A stretch of 14,005 bases of DNA from Euperipatoides rowelli (lineage: Eukaryota > Onychophora > Udeonychophora > Euonychophora > Peripatopsidae), in the NCBI GenBank assembly GCA_003024985.2, contig PXIH01S0009301.1. One strand, written 5' to 3'. The translations under genes and the position numbers were made by a program. Positions 1 to 9,159 of the stretch are shown in pieces. The notes under the pieces were generated by a model that saw only the letters and a program-made list of their open reading frames with translations, was not told where the DNA came from and ran no database searches. Numbering within the stretch: position 1 is the first letter of the stretch; every line of letters begins with the position of its first letter.

Positions 1-840
1 TAGGCTAATTAGGCCTAAAATTCAACATTAGCCTAAAAGAATGATTTGAATAAAAAAAAGGAAACATTTATTACGTTCAAATTCTTCATGTTAGTTGTAT
101 AGAACTGTATTAAATCTCTTTAGTTTTTTTTTAATTTCACAGATGCTGCATGTAATATCTTCAAGGGTTCAGCTTTATCTTTGTATAAATTTGGGCAGTA
201 AGAAAATAGTCAACCTAACTAGAAATACATTAATTTCTCTTTTATCGTCTAGTTTATTTATTTTTTATATTTGTTTAGTCCATTATTTATCTAATCTCCA
301 TAATCTGACTGATCTAGGACTAATACACTTGAAGTTAATTTTTAAACAAGAATATTTGGAAATTCATAATTCTCAGGAAGTTGCAGCCATTTTTAGTGTC
401 CTTTCGTGGGCCTATCCATGTAATTCCACAAAAAACTACCCACGTTTTTTATAAATCAATCGTGGCCTATTTCCATTTTTAATAAACAAAAAAAAATTTA
501 AATATGATGCTGAATAATGTTTCTTGCTGCACTAATACAATTTTCTGATTTTTCACTTACTTGTCAAACATATTTTAAGTTTGGTCATATTTTATTTAGC
601 ATCTAGTTCCTTTCAAAGTTTGAGATCACGCTCAAGGCAGCCACATATTCATCTTTAGATAATAGCCTAGCAAAAACATTACTGATTGGATTTTTTAAAA
701 ATCAGTTTCTTTAAAAATAGATTTTTCTCTACTATATTGTTGGGTATACATTATATATGCATGTGTGTATGTATTATCTTTATTAAAAAATACCTTTGTT
801 AATTCTTATACAATATTGAATTAATGTATAAACATAGGTA
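1..840. other. AT-rich stretch, no supported gene
   Basis: The 119-codon frame at 95-454 starts at TTG and is rich in Leu, Ile, Ser and Phe. Inside it a pyrimidine tract plus CACAG (about 124-142) and a GTAAGA (198-203) could frame a 55-base exon, but its translation is not recognisable. TAGGCCTA-type words recur at 1-35. Nothing else is evident. Confidence 0.5.
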
Positions 841-1484
841 CCGTAGAATGCCGACCAAGAGCGCCCCCCCCCCCTATTTCTTTCAAAACATAGGTATATA
901 GCGCCATCGCTGAACAAGAGCGCCATCACTGCATTTTGACTTTTTCATCACTCTGAAGGAAATCTAAGGGGTATCCAAGCAAGAGCGCCCCCCTAGATTT
1001 TTGCTTCCTTTTACCTCATTTAAGGCTTAGGACAGGGTATCCATACAAGAGCGCCATGTAAAAAATTTCATGTCACCAGCTGACATTATTATGCTGTGAT
1101 GTCATTTTTATGTGTTTTACATCATCTCATATATTGTAGCTTCTATGAACAACGTTGAATCCTCGTAAGCAGAACGAAAGAGGCCTGTAAATTAAAAAGT
1201 ATAAGTTTTAATTTACATGGCGCTCTTACATGGCAAACCTTTAATTGATGTGTGACATCATGTTTTAGTGTGTACCAGCCATTTTCCTAAAGTTTTGGGA
1301 AGCATGTCCAAGCAAGGGCGCCGTTTTGAAAAACAATCTTTTTAAAGAATTCAAAGTGTATCCAAGCAAGAGCGCCATGTCCATTTTGCAATGCATTGTG
1401 GTAAATCTCAAGAGCGCCCCCCCCCCCCCATTTCCCCCCAAACGAATGATAAGAGCGCATGCGCCCTTGCTCGGCATTTTACGG
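841..1484. mobile_element. MITE-like inverted-repeat element with reiterated AAGAGCGCC motif
   Basis: The left end CCGTAGAATGCCGACCAAGA and the reverse complement of the right end, CCGTAAAATGCCGAGCAAGG, agree at all but three of 20 positions. Both ends are flanked by TA (839-840 and 1485-1486), as expected for a TA-targeting (Tc1/mariner-like) non-autonomous element. Inside, the motif CAAGAGCGCC or a close variant recurs many times, often after GTATCCAAG (about 855, 915, 980, 1046, 1310, 1365, 1410). A perfect 16-base inverted pair joins 1047-1062 to 1212-1227, and a perfect 12-base hairpin joins 1186-1197 to 1206-1217. It carries no transposase. Open frames across it (1265-1495 on minus, 1391-1588 on plus) are by-products. 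Superfamily assignment is inference. Confidence 0.75.
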
Positions 1485-2628
1485 TAATACACCATTTCCT
1501 TCCATGGATAATTTTAGCCATCATGTCATATAGGCTATTGATTTTACTGTATACATCTAGTGTAGAAATAGATTGTTACATTAAGTAGAATGTGGCCAAA
1601 TAAAGTTACCGGTAATTATATTATCCCCTTCTACACATCCTTGTTTTCTAACTAAAAAGAAAAACACTTTGAAAGTTTGATCCAATGTAAGATTTTCCAA
1701 AGAAATGTAAATTTTTTTCCCATGGGCTTGATCTTCCACCCCCTCCCCCCACAGGAATTCTGTGCTGATGAGGAGGGAGTGGGCTAACTCTGCCCCTATT
1801 CCCCACAGGTTTGGGTATGACCTCCACATATTTGGGAATATTTTCTAAGTGACCATTCTATTAATTGTGTTTGAGTCTATAAAATATGCATAGCTTCTAT
1901 GGAAATGCATATAGGCTATGTATACTATATAGCCTCTAAGCAAATTTTACAGCCTCTATTCATTTACATAGATTATGTGTCGAGTTTCTCTGAATATAAT
2001 GTTGTAAAACTAATCTAAAAGGAGTCATGGTCTTGTAACTAAGCTTTGCGAATGTTAGAAAACAAATGGTGTTTTCCCGTCATTGTCCCCAACAAGACTC
2101 AGCCCAGCAATCACCAGATTTAGCTTTCTATTAACACATAGAAAAAGTTTACTCATCCAATCAAGAGATAAGTAGGCGAGCCTCTCCGCTAATGATCTTC
2201 AAAACGTGAACCAATCTGTGTGTCTACACTGGCTAACTTCTAGGGCGGTAACTTATATAAATCAAGGAATCTTTTAAAAATTCTAACAGACGGCTCACGC
2301 TCATTAAAGATATACTAAAATTTACTAAGTCTAGAGAGAACCGAGTGAATGTATAGGGGGTTGACATTGGAGAAAAAAACCCTCTGGCTAAACATGGAGA
2401 AAATCTTGTTTATATCGCCCTGTTCAAGTTATGCCTATTAAAATGATAAATAAAACTTCTAATTAATTAACTTTAAATAAGTCTAAAAAATAAATGATAG
2501 AAATAAAAGAAGGACTTCAATGAATGAATTTAGGTTTAAGCCAATATTGTATCAGGTATAGCGTTTATTAAAAAAAATCAATTTAACATATTAAAATTTA
2601 AAATGTTTAAGAATGTAAAATATAAATA
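1485..2628. other. Stretch without a supported gene
   Basis: A moderately GC-rich patch lies at about 1730-1830, where CCCCACAGG occurs twice (around 1749 and 1801). The minus-strand frame at 1581-1829 reads through it and may be part of a dispersed repeat, but I see no ends and recognise no protein. The rest is AT-rich. Confidence 0.4.
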
Positions 2629-2965
2629 CAGTGCAGAATTTCATGGTGGTCCGAGACCACTAAAAAATTTTCAGAAGTGGTCCGATCCATGGACCATCTA
2701 AAAAAGTTAAATCTTAGCAGCTATAATACATCAGTTTTGATTTAAAAATAAATCAAATATATTTGTATAACTCCATTTTTATTTTAGAGGTTAACCTTCC
2801 ATTTCTTTTTTTTTTTTTTAGAGAAAATAGTTGATTGTAAGAAGTCTTTAGAATTTCCCTGTACAGGTCCGAGTCATTTTCATTTTCTTGGACCACCAAA
2901 CAACCATTAGTTGTAGATCAGTGGTCTGTTGGACCTTCAATTAATTATGTGACATTCGAGCACTG
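2629..2965. mobile_element. hAT-like non-autonomous element (337 bases)
   Basis: The left end reads CAGTGCAGAATTTCA, then GGTCCGAGACCACT. The reverse complement of the right end reads CAGTGCTCGAATGTCA, then GGTCCAACAGACCACT after a short extra stretch. CAGTG-type ends followed by subterminal GGTCC/GACCAC blocks are typical of short hAT-type elements. No protein is encoded; the interior is AT-rich with a poly-T run near 2808-2819. The 8-base flanks (2621-2628 and 2966-2973) do not form a clean target duplication, so the exact ends or the superfamily may be off. Confidence 0.55.
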
Positions 2966-3898
2966 GACATATGTTGATAAATATTAAAATAGGCCTACTT
3001 AAAATATAAAAAAAAAATAGAATATTACTAACATGATATTACTAAAGTTCTTATGCCAAAACAACTAAACTGAACGATAAAAATTAAAAAAAAAAAAAAA
3101 AAAAATTATTGGACAATAAATAATATTCTCTTTTTTCTAACTCATCATTTTGACCAATTACTGCACAGGATCTTCAGGTGTAGACTTGGGGTTGATTGAA
3201 TGCTAGTAGATTTTCGGGTTCAAAGGCTATAAGTTGATGAATAATAACCAGAGTTCAAGATTAATTGACTTAGTTAAATTTTGAGAAGCAGGAACAGGAT
3301 GGTTCATCGCTACACGCTGCTGGTATGCTAATGAGACGTCAATCTAGTAGAGGAACTCATCAGCTAGTACTTTGCATCGTCGGAGGTTAAGGAGTGGGAA
3401 AACTTCTATCTTTTTTTTTAAAGTTAAAGTGTCAGTGCGTACGATAGTTTGAGTATGTCAGAATCAAATTTCAACTAACTTTTATTACTCATTTGGAAAA
3501 CTGATGCTAAAACGGTTTCATAGATTTTATAAAAGTTAAATATTATTGTAAGCATATGTAATTTCACATCATTTTAAATTAATTAAAAACTTTTATAGAA
3601 CAATGAAAAAAATTAATAGCTGGGTTCTTAGAAATCAATTATCGGTTCAGCTGAACAGGAAGTAACTATCAGGATTTAGACTTCAAGCATTATGTCAGCC
3701 CAATTATATTATAGGAATCTTAAACTAGGAGAGATAATTGCTGTTTGTAATTTGCACAATAAGATTGATTTTATTAAGTTTTATATAATTTAAAGTTGCT
3801 ATACTTGAAGGTTAAAACAAATAAACTAAATCAAAAATATTCCGATTTAAACCTTACAACTTAACATTGGCATAAGTTTCCAATGGAAAAAATTATTA
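2966..3898. other. AT-rich stretch, no supported gene apart from the P-loop-like fragment
   Basis: It contains a 20-base A run (3086-3105) and the P-loop-like fragment at 3271-3411. I searched it by eye for exons coding for switch I or DTAGQ of the GTPase and found none. Confidence 0.5.
3271..3411 (+). pseudogene. Possible decayed small-GTPase P-loop exon, interrupted by TAA
   Basis: The frame is open from 3271 (after a TAG) to a TAA at 3388-3390, and continues across it. Around the stop it reads …SSRGTHQLVLCIVGG, stop, GVGKTSI. A hydrophobic strand followed by GGxGVGKT is the G1/P-loop pattern of Ras-like GTPases (GxxxxGK[S/T]). The stop falls where Ras has Gly12. The spacing from the RG pair to GVGK equals that in Drosophila Ric as I recall it. 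The sequence then runs into poly-T with no further GTPase similarity. A donor-like GGAG|GTTAAG at 3385/3386 would remove the stop, but no matching next exon with switch I and DTAGQ is visible before 4772. It could be a decayed duplicate, a damaged true exon, or chance. Confidence 0.25.
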
Positions 3899-4128
3899 CC
3901 ATAGAATGACGATTAACTTCACATGTGCATTGTGCAATTATTTGTTTGGAGGGGGGGGGGGGAGGGGGGCACTCTTATTTTGCACCATGCTAGTGAAATT
4001 GAGATTTACCACAATGCACTGCAAAACTGCCAAGGTACTCTTATTTAGCTAGACTAAAAATTCTTTAAGATTGTTTTTCAAAATGGCGCTCTTATTTAGG
4101 CATGCTTCACAAAACCTTTAGGAAATTA
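3899..4128 (-). repeat. Partial, reversed copy of the element at 841-1484
   Basis: Read on the minus strand, this stretch matches roughly 1276-1484. Shared blocks include the end CCATAGAATGACGA at 3899-3912 (against CCGTAAAATGCCGA), a poly-G run at about 3949-3967 facing the poly-C run at 1417-1430, TGAGATTTACCACAATGCA at about 4000-4018, and AAGATTGTTTTTCAAAATGG at about 4067-4086. A TA lies beside the terminal end (3897-3898). The other end of the element is missing, so this copy is truncated on its right in window coordinates. It is diverged, with substitutions and small gaps throughout, which suggests an old insertion. Confidence 0.7.
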
Positions 4129-4771
4129 CTTTATGGGCAGAAGGGATAAAGATTCTGGATCTCAGGGTTCACAAATTATACTAAGCCTGCGATTTCTGGA
4201 GAGGGGCGCTTTAGAATAGCAGTTCTGTGGGGATAATAGTTTTATGAATAAGCCTTTTCCAAAATAGCACGATTGCGATATTCTAATGTATAATATTTCT
4301 AAAGCTCTCTAAAAGAACAAAGACATGTATATTAAATTGATTTTAGATATAAAACAATTTATTATACACCCACTGGACGCAAAGTCTAAGTACATATAAA
4401 TGTCATAAATGGTTTGGTCAAAATAAGGGCAAGTATTCTGTACAAAAACAAAAATGTGATACTCTTGTATCATTTGTGAAACCAATAGGTTCAATAAAAC
4501 AAAGAGCTATTGTTATATATAAAAGATATAATGTACTTAAGGTGTGGTAAATTATTTAACTGGCACACATCATTTCGATAGATTTCGGTGATTATCTTCT
4601 CATAATAAAGTAAATAGGTTATACTGTAGCTGCTACTTTTTAAATCACAAAAGTTTAGAACCCTATGTTTCAGGGACAAATTTTGATTAATTTTTGATGA
4701 AATAGCTCATATTAGAGTACCCACTATACTAACTATAAAAAAATATCTTGACTTTATAATGTTATTTTTAG
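4129..4771. other. Sequence upstream of the GTPase exon, probably intron
   Basis: AT-rich, ending in the acceptor of the exon at 4772. As the exons that must precede 4772 are not visible, this stretch is presumably part of a long intron. The minus-strand frames at 4309-4494 and 4491-4679 have no recognisable content. Confidence 0.5.
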
Positions 4772-4963
4772 GCGGAGTTTACTGCTATGAGAGATCAGTA
4801 TATGCGAGGAGGTGAAGGTTTCATCATTTGCTATTCAATATCAGATCGACACAGTTTTGATGAAGCTGTGGAATACAGAAAACTCATCAACCGAGTTCGT
4901 AACACTGACGACATTCCTATTGTCTTGGTTGGGAACAAATGTGATCTAGAAAACCAAAGAAAA
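4772..4963 (+). CDS. Ric: Ric/RIT-family Ras-like GTPase, internal coding exon (switch II side to G4 motif)
   Basis: This exon has 64 codons and is phase 0 at both ends. It opens with [20 protein letters not shown], which directly follows DTAGQ in Ric/RIT proteins; the [10 protein letters not shown] stretch and the EYRKLI helix are typical of this branch rather than of Ras, Rap or Rab. The G4 guanine-specificity motif NKCD (NKxD) lies at 4934-4945 within [10 protein letters not shown]. The acceptor is a pyrimidine-rich stretch ending in TTTTTAG at 4765-4771, and the donor is AAA|GTGAGT at 4963/4964, a near-consensus site. Known of the family: RIT/Ric proteins are GTP/GDP switches at the plasma membrane that signal to MAP kinases. 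The exon is clearly richer in G+C than the surrounding intron. The preceding exons with the P-loop, switch I and DTAGQ are not visible, so the protein is partial here. Family assignment is confident; which paralogue or species is not known. Confidence 0.95.
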
Positions 4964-5066
4964 GTGAGTAACGTTAATTAGTATTAGCTTAACGATTCGT
5001 AAATTCATTAAAATAAACAAAATTTGTTTCACTAATTACAAACTAATTATTCATGTGTGTGACTAG

Positions 5067-5326
5067 CATCTGGATCTCAGACTTCACCTTACCCTTTAGA
5101 CCCCAAAACAGCCAATCAGAGGTCAGCGTGCATTCTATCTGCAATCCGACCTCTGCTATTTTACTTATTTTTAATATGTTTCAATACTTAAGTTTGTTTT
5201 AGGTTAGGGTACAGTTAAGGTTAGAGATCTATTAATTTGCTACGGTAAGACATTGTGTCAGGGTACGGTTAAGAGTTAGAGATCCTTTAATTGGCTGAAG
5301 CGTAGGTGGAGTCTGAGATTAAGACA
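5067..5326. mobile_element. Short inverted-repeat element in the GTPase intron (260 bases)
   Basis: The left end (GCATCTGGATCTCAGACTTC, then ACCTTAC) matches the reverse complement of the right end (TGTCTTAATCTCAGACTCCA, then CCTACGC). The ATCTCAGACT core is identical. Both sides are bordered by CTAG (5063-5066 and 5327-5330), which would fit a TA or CTAG target duplication. Inside are an 8-base inverted pair CAGAGGTC/GACCTCTG (5117-5124 and 5148-5155) and a direct repeat of about 36 bases (5206-5241 and 5260-5296). No coding capacity is visible. The family is not recognised. Confidence 0.6.
5206..5296 (+). repeat. Two-copy direct repeat, period 54
   Basis: AGGGTACAGTTAAGGTTAGA starting at 5206 and AGGGTACGGTTAAGAGTTAG starting at 5260 begin two similar units that both continue into GAGATC, then TTTAATT or ATTAATT, then GGCT or TGCT. 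The pair sits inside the intronic inverted-repeat element and looks like an internal tandem duplication of it. Confidence 0.6.
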
Positions 5327-6489
5327 CTAGTGTGTGTGCTTGTCAAATACTTAGATTCAGCTGGCTATTATAAAATATAAACTTGTGAAAGTAGAAGCAA
5401 GAACATACAAGATATTAGCAAAAATTATTTTTACATATTTTTTTCTCTGTATTTTAATTTCAAACAGTAGGCTACTTTATGTAATTTTTAAAGAATTTTT
5501 TTTTTTTAAAAAAATGTTTTTCAAAAATAATGTTACACAATAACAAGTTGAAGTATTCACCAGCAGTAGATACTTTCTTATAAACCTTGTGTCACCAAAC
5601 TGAGGAAAACTCTAGTTGCTATTTGCTTTAATGGGGCTGTACAAATCTTTGGGAGCACAGTTCTATTATTGCATCTTATTTTTAAAAGAAATTGCACATA
5701 GAGACTCGAGAAAAGGTTTTGTTTGTGGATTAACTGTGCAAAGAATGTTGCCTCAGTAACCAAAGAATATATAGTCTATTTTAGTTAGCATACTATAGGT
5801 ACTGTAACTAACCTACTGTATTTTACATTAGATTCATTCATGTGAGAATTGACTGTGTTGTCTTTGCAAAGGGACCTTTGTTAACAGAGGTCGCATTAAC
5901 AAAATTCGATCAATTATGATATTGTAAACAACGTGAAAGCGATTGCCTTTCTCAGATGTAAATATTAAAAATAAATTATTTCTGTATTTTAATTAGCATA
6001 TGTGCACGCTCTTCATTATTTAAGAGTACATACTGTACATGCTTCTTAACTTCTTTTTCGAATCTGGGGCAAGTACTATATTTTTGTTATTTGGAGTCAG
6101 TCCAACAAGTTGTTCTACTTTTTTTGTAATTAGTTTTATTTTAGTAGCACACCAGTCAATGGCCGACATGACCCATTATTTTAGCTGGAGTGTCCATTGA
6201 TTAAAATATGGATTGCATTTCTTTTTAAAACAATGGTTCCCGTTATCATTTCTTTTGTTACTTAGTCATCCTCCTGCTCAAGTTAATTCTAAATATATTA
6301 CAGTGTGTATTATCATTATTCATTGTCTATAAGTGTCAGACACTGGCTTCATAACAGTCTTGGATTCACTCAAAATCAGAAATTATCAAACTTTTATTTA
6401 GAGAAATAATCAAGAAACAAAACCAAACCAAGTAGAAAGTAAAGAAATTACTGTGACTTTCATAACGTTCAGTCTGCTGGTGGACCAAC

Positions 6490-7003
6490 ATTTCAGATAG
6501 AAATAGATTGATAGATAGATATAGAATATAGGTAGACAGATCTAGATCGAGAGAGCTGGAGACAGGAAAGAGATGGAGAGAGATCGATCTCTAAATCTTT
6601 CTCTCACTCTCTTGATCCTCTCGGAAAGGGAAAGGAAGTGAAGGATGGAGAGAAAGAGAGAAATTGATCTCTCAATCTCTATTGATATCTCTATGGTATC
6701 TATCTCCCCCCCCCGATGGTATCTACTGTATCTCTCTCCTATAATATCTATTTTTCCCCTCCTATGGTATCTGTCTCCCACCTAAGGTATCTATTTCTCC
6801 TTTTCTATGGTTCTATCTCTCTCCTCCTGAATCTGTCATAGTATCTCTCCTAGTCTCCCCCTACGGCATCTTTTTGGTATATTTTTCTCTTCCCTATATG
6901 GCATCTCTCTCTCTCTCTCGTTCTCCTACAGTATCTCTCCATCCCCTCCCCACGGTAACTCTCCCTTTCTCTCTATCTTTATATATCTCTCTCATATATA
7001 CTG
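6490..7003 (+). repeat. Purine-rich then pyrimidine-rich minisatellite
   Basis: From about 6490 to 6665 the + strand is rich in GATAGA and GAGA blocks mixed with TCTC tracts, including the palindrome AGAGATCGATCTCT. From about 6666 to 7003 it is almost wholly pyrimidine with regularly recurring TATGGTATCT-like units (CTATGGTATC near 6691, then GATGGTATCT, CTATGGTATC, CTAAGGTATC, and degenerate forms such as CTACGGCATC and CCACGGTAAC). The unit is roughly 20-40 bases with variable CT spacers. It is intronic. Open frames on the minus strand here (6542-6781 and 6894-7079) are low-complexity artefacts. Confidence 0.75.
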
Positions 7004-7413
7004 TATATTTACAGTAAAAAATATTTCTGTAAAAAAAATTAATACGATTAACACTTAGTTGGCTTTGCGAATATTTCATATACCCAAATATGAGATGACT
7101 CGTATTAGTTTATTAAAAGAGTTTTCAGTTTAAAAACATGCCTAACTGGGGTTGGCTTTTGAGAACAAACCACCCCAACAGTCAACATGCTAATTTATGC
7201 GGAATAAATAATAATTTTTAAAGTTTAGGGAATCAAATTGGTTCATAATAGTGAATAATTTTATTTTTCTCTTTTTATAAAAGTCTAATCTATTGTCTTA
7301 AAAAGAGGGGTGAGGGTTAATGGCCATACAAGTTCCATTTAAGAATTATTTTAGAAAATAAATATCTGCCATTCCGTTGTTTTATTTAATGTGATAGTTT
7401 TTTTAATTATCAG

Positions 7414-7650
7414 GTTGGCACTGAAGATGGACAAGCCCTTGCCAGACAGTTTGGATGTCCCTTCTATGAAACGTCAGCAGCTCTTCGACATTTTGTAGAC
7501 GATGTATTTCATGGCCTGGTGCGTGAAATCCGGAGGAAAGAAAAAGCTGAACTTCTGGCTATCCAAAATCGGTCTAGGCAAAAAACTTGCTTTAAACGTT
7601 TACGTTATATTTTTAGGCATATTTTTCATAAAAAATCTGGCTCACTTTGA
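7414..7650 (+). CDS. Ric: Ric/RIT-family Ras-like GTPase, terminal coding exon with stop codon
   Basis: This exon has 78 codons plus TGA (7648-7650). It follows TTAATTATCAG and continues the frame of the upstream exon in phase 0 (…NQRK then [17 protein letters not shown]). The G5 motif ETSA lies at 7468-7479. It is followed by [20 protein letters not shown], the last helix of the G domain and a hallmark of Ric/RIT. The final ~30 residues are basic and aromatic ([18 protein letters not shown], then SGSL) and have no CAAX box. That fits the family: vertebrate RIT1 and RIT2 lack prenylation and bind membrane through a basic C-terminal tail. Together the two exons give 142 residues against about 219 for human RIT1, so roughly a third of the protein at the N-terminus lies elsewhere. 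The exon has no ATG near its 5' end and would be missed by a plain start-to-stop scan. Confidence 0.95.
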   Translation, partial: VGTEDGQALARQFGCPFYETSAALRHFVDDVFHGLVREIRRKEKAELLAIQNRSRQKTCFKRLRYIFRHIFHKKSGSL

Positions 7651-9159
7651 AACTTTTAATCAATTCCTACTATAATTGCATAAGTAATGAGGTTTTATTT
7701 ATTGTTTTCTAAGTATATGAAGAATGAGTGATCATTGAAAATCCTAATGATCAATCAACTTTTTTTTTTTACATTATAAAAATCTAACGAATTAAATATT
7801 TATTAGCATGGAGGAGTGTGATTGACAATTAAGATAACTTAGTTATAAGTTAATGACGTTTGATATACCATATGGAACCCCAACTTTATCAAGTTGCACA
7901 AATCTCTTGAATCAGTTATTTTTACTATTGATTTCTCTAACAGTATTTTATATTTATTAAATGCTATTTCTAAACTCTAAATCCTTGTGAATACTTTTTT
8001 TTATAGGGTTACAAAAATGAATTTTCCTATTTGTTTTTACCTCATTAAATGTGCAATTGTCATAATTAAAATATTGTAGATAACTTTAATGTAAATTTGT
8101 TAAAAAAAAAAAAGTTACGATATTATTTACATATTTTGTTTACACTGTTAAAAATTATACAAATTGTCAAGTATATTAGCACCATATGAAAATAAAAAAT
8201 AGTTATAAATTATTAATGAAATAACCAAAGCACAAATAAGAATGATTTAGAGTTAACTCACTGTATTTCACCTACCCCTCCATCCCCCCCCCCCCCAAAA
8301 AAAAAAAGAAATATTGCAGATTTTTCTAAATGAAAATACTTAAAAGAAATATTAATTACCTAGTTAAATATGTTAAGTGCTGATTTAAGAAAAATAAAAT
8401 TAAACTTAACTTACCGTAAAAAGTAAGGAGAGAAGTAAATCAGCTTATGCCACATGATTGGATGCCCTAAACATTTATTTTTGTAGATCCACATCTGCAA
8501 TGTTTCCAAGAATATCTACTGAAATAAAGTAACAAAAAAATATGATTGCACACTTGATGCAGGATCCTGAATTTAAATTCAGTTCATCAGGCAAAATAGA
8601 CTAGCCTACTACTACAACAAATTTAATACAAGGTCAGGCTTATGTTTTTTTGCAATTTCCTACTACAATTTCCTCATAAAATTATTAATTTTATTAAAAC
8701 CAAATTTTTAAAATTGTTAACAGCTTTTTATTTAAATATTAATGCTTTGAATGTTGACCTGGTAGTGTTATTCTTGAAGAATTATGTATTTTATCTCTCT
8801 AATCTTTACTCAGCAAGACCTCAACTCGATATTTCTTTTTATCTTGAGAAATTATATCAACACAGTGATGCTTGGAATTATTCTTTTTAGTCTCAATTTT
8901 TTTGTTTGTTTTTTAATGGTGCCAATATTTTTTTTTCTAAATAAACCTTATTGTACTTAAATAGCCTAAATAATGTATCATTTTTATAAGTAGCTCTATA
9001 TAATTGTTTGATATTTTGTTCTATAAATAGCTTAAAAAATTATAAAATTCTAAGCGAGTTTATTTCTTAATTTTAAAACTAGTACATGGTTTTATATTTA
9101 AGTTATTGGAGTACTGTAGGAAACCCCTTGATATTGCTTATCCTTAAAATTTTACTTAA
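7651..9159 (+). other. Downstream region / likely 3' UTR of the GTPase gene with candidate poly(A) signals
   Basis: This AT-rich sequence follows the GTPase stop codon. Candidate poly(A) signals on the + strand are ATTAAA at 8044-8049, then AATAAA at 8191-8196, 8393-8398, 8523-8528 and 8940-8945. In sequence this AT-rich such hexamers occur by chance, so I cannot say which one is used. There is a poly-C/poly-A run at about 8284-8307. The open frame at 8642-8890 (82 codons) is hydrophobic and AT-driven and I do not consider it a gene. Confidence 0.4.

Larger units (their letters stand above)
4964..7413 (+). other. Intron of the Ric/RIT gene (GT-AG, 2450 bases, phase 0)
   Basis: The intron is bounded by GTGAGT at 4964 and TTATCAG at 7407-7413. 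It separates the codon for Lys of …QRK from the codon for Val of VGTED. It contains an inverted-repeat element at 5067-5326 and a pyrimidine-rich minisatellite at about 6490-7003. The remainder (5327-6489 and 7004-7413) is AT-rich and I see no exon in it. The short open frame on the minus strand at 5578-5763 has no recognisable content. Confidence 0.9.

Noticed and set aside
95-454. 119-codon open frame on the + strand, with a possible 55-base exon at 143-197 between CACAG and GTAAGA
   Set aside because: It starts at TTG, has the Leu/Ile/Ser/Phe-rich content of AT-rich noncoding sequence, and no part is recognisable. A faint likeness of the 143-197 translation to the Ric FISHRF region is too weak, and its position before the P-loop-like fragment would be out of order.
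1265-1495. Minus-strand frame of 76 codons
   Set aside because: It reads through the right half of the inverted-repeat element, including a poly-C run that gives a glycine tract.
1581-1829. Minus-strand frame of 82 codons with a fairly normal amino acid mix
   Set aside because: No recognised domain, splice context or repeat boundary. It may belong to a dispersed repeat but the window gives no second copy.
4140-4175. AAGATTCTGGATCTCAGGG, briefly considered as the ILDTAGQ-coding end of the missing GTPase exon
   Set aside because: The frame reads KILDLRV and lacks Thr-Ala-Gly-Gln, and nothing upstream resembles switch I.
6542-7079. Minus-strand open frames rich in Arg, Glu, Ile and Ser
   Set aside because: They are translations of the simple-sequence minisatellite.
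8642-8890. 82-codon frame downstream of the GTPase gene
   Set aside because: Hydrophobic and AT-driven (Phe, Leu, Asn, Tyr), with no splice or promoter context and no recognisable motif.
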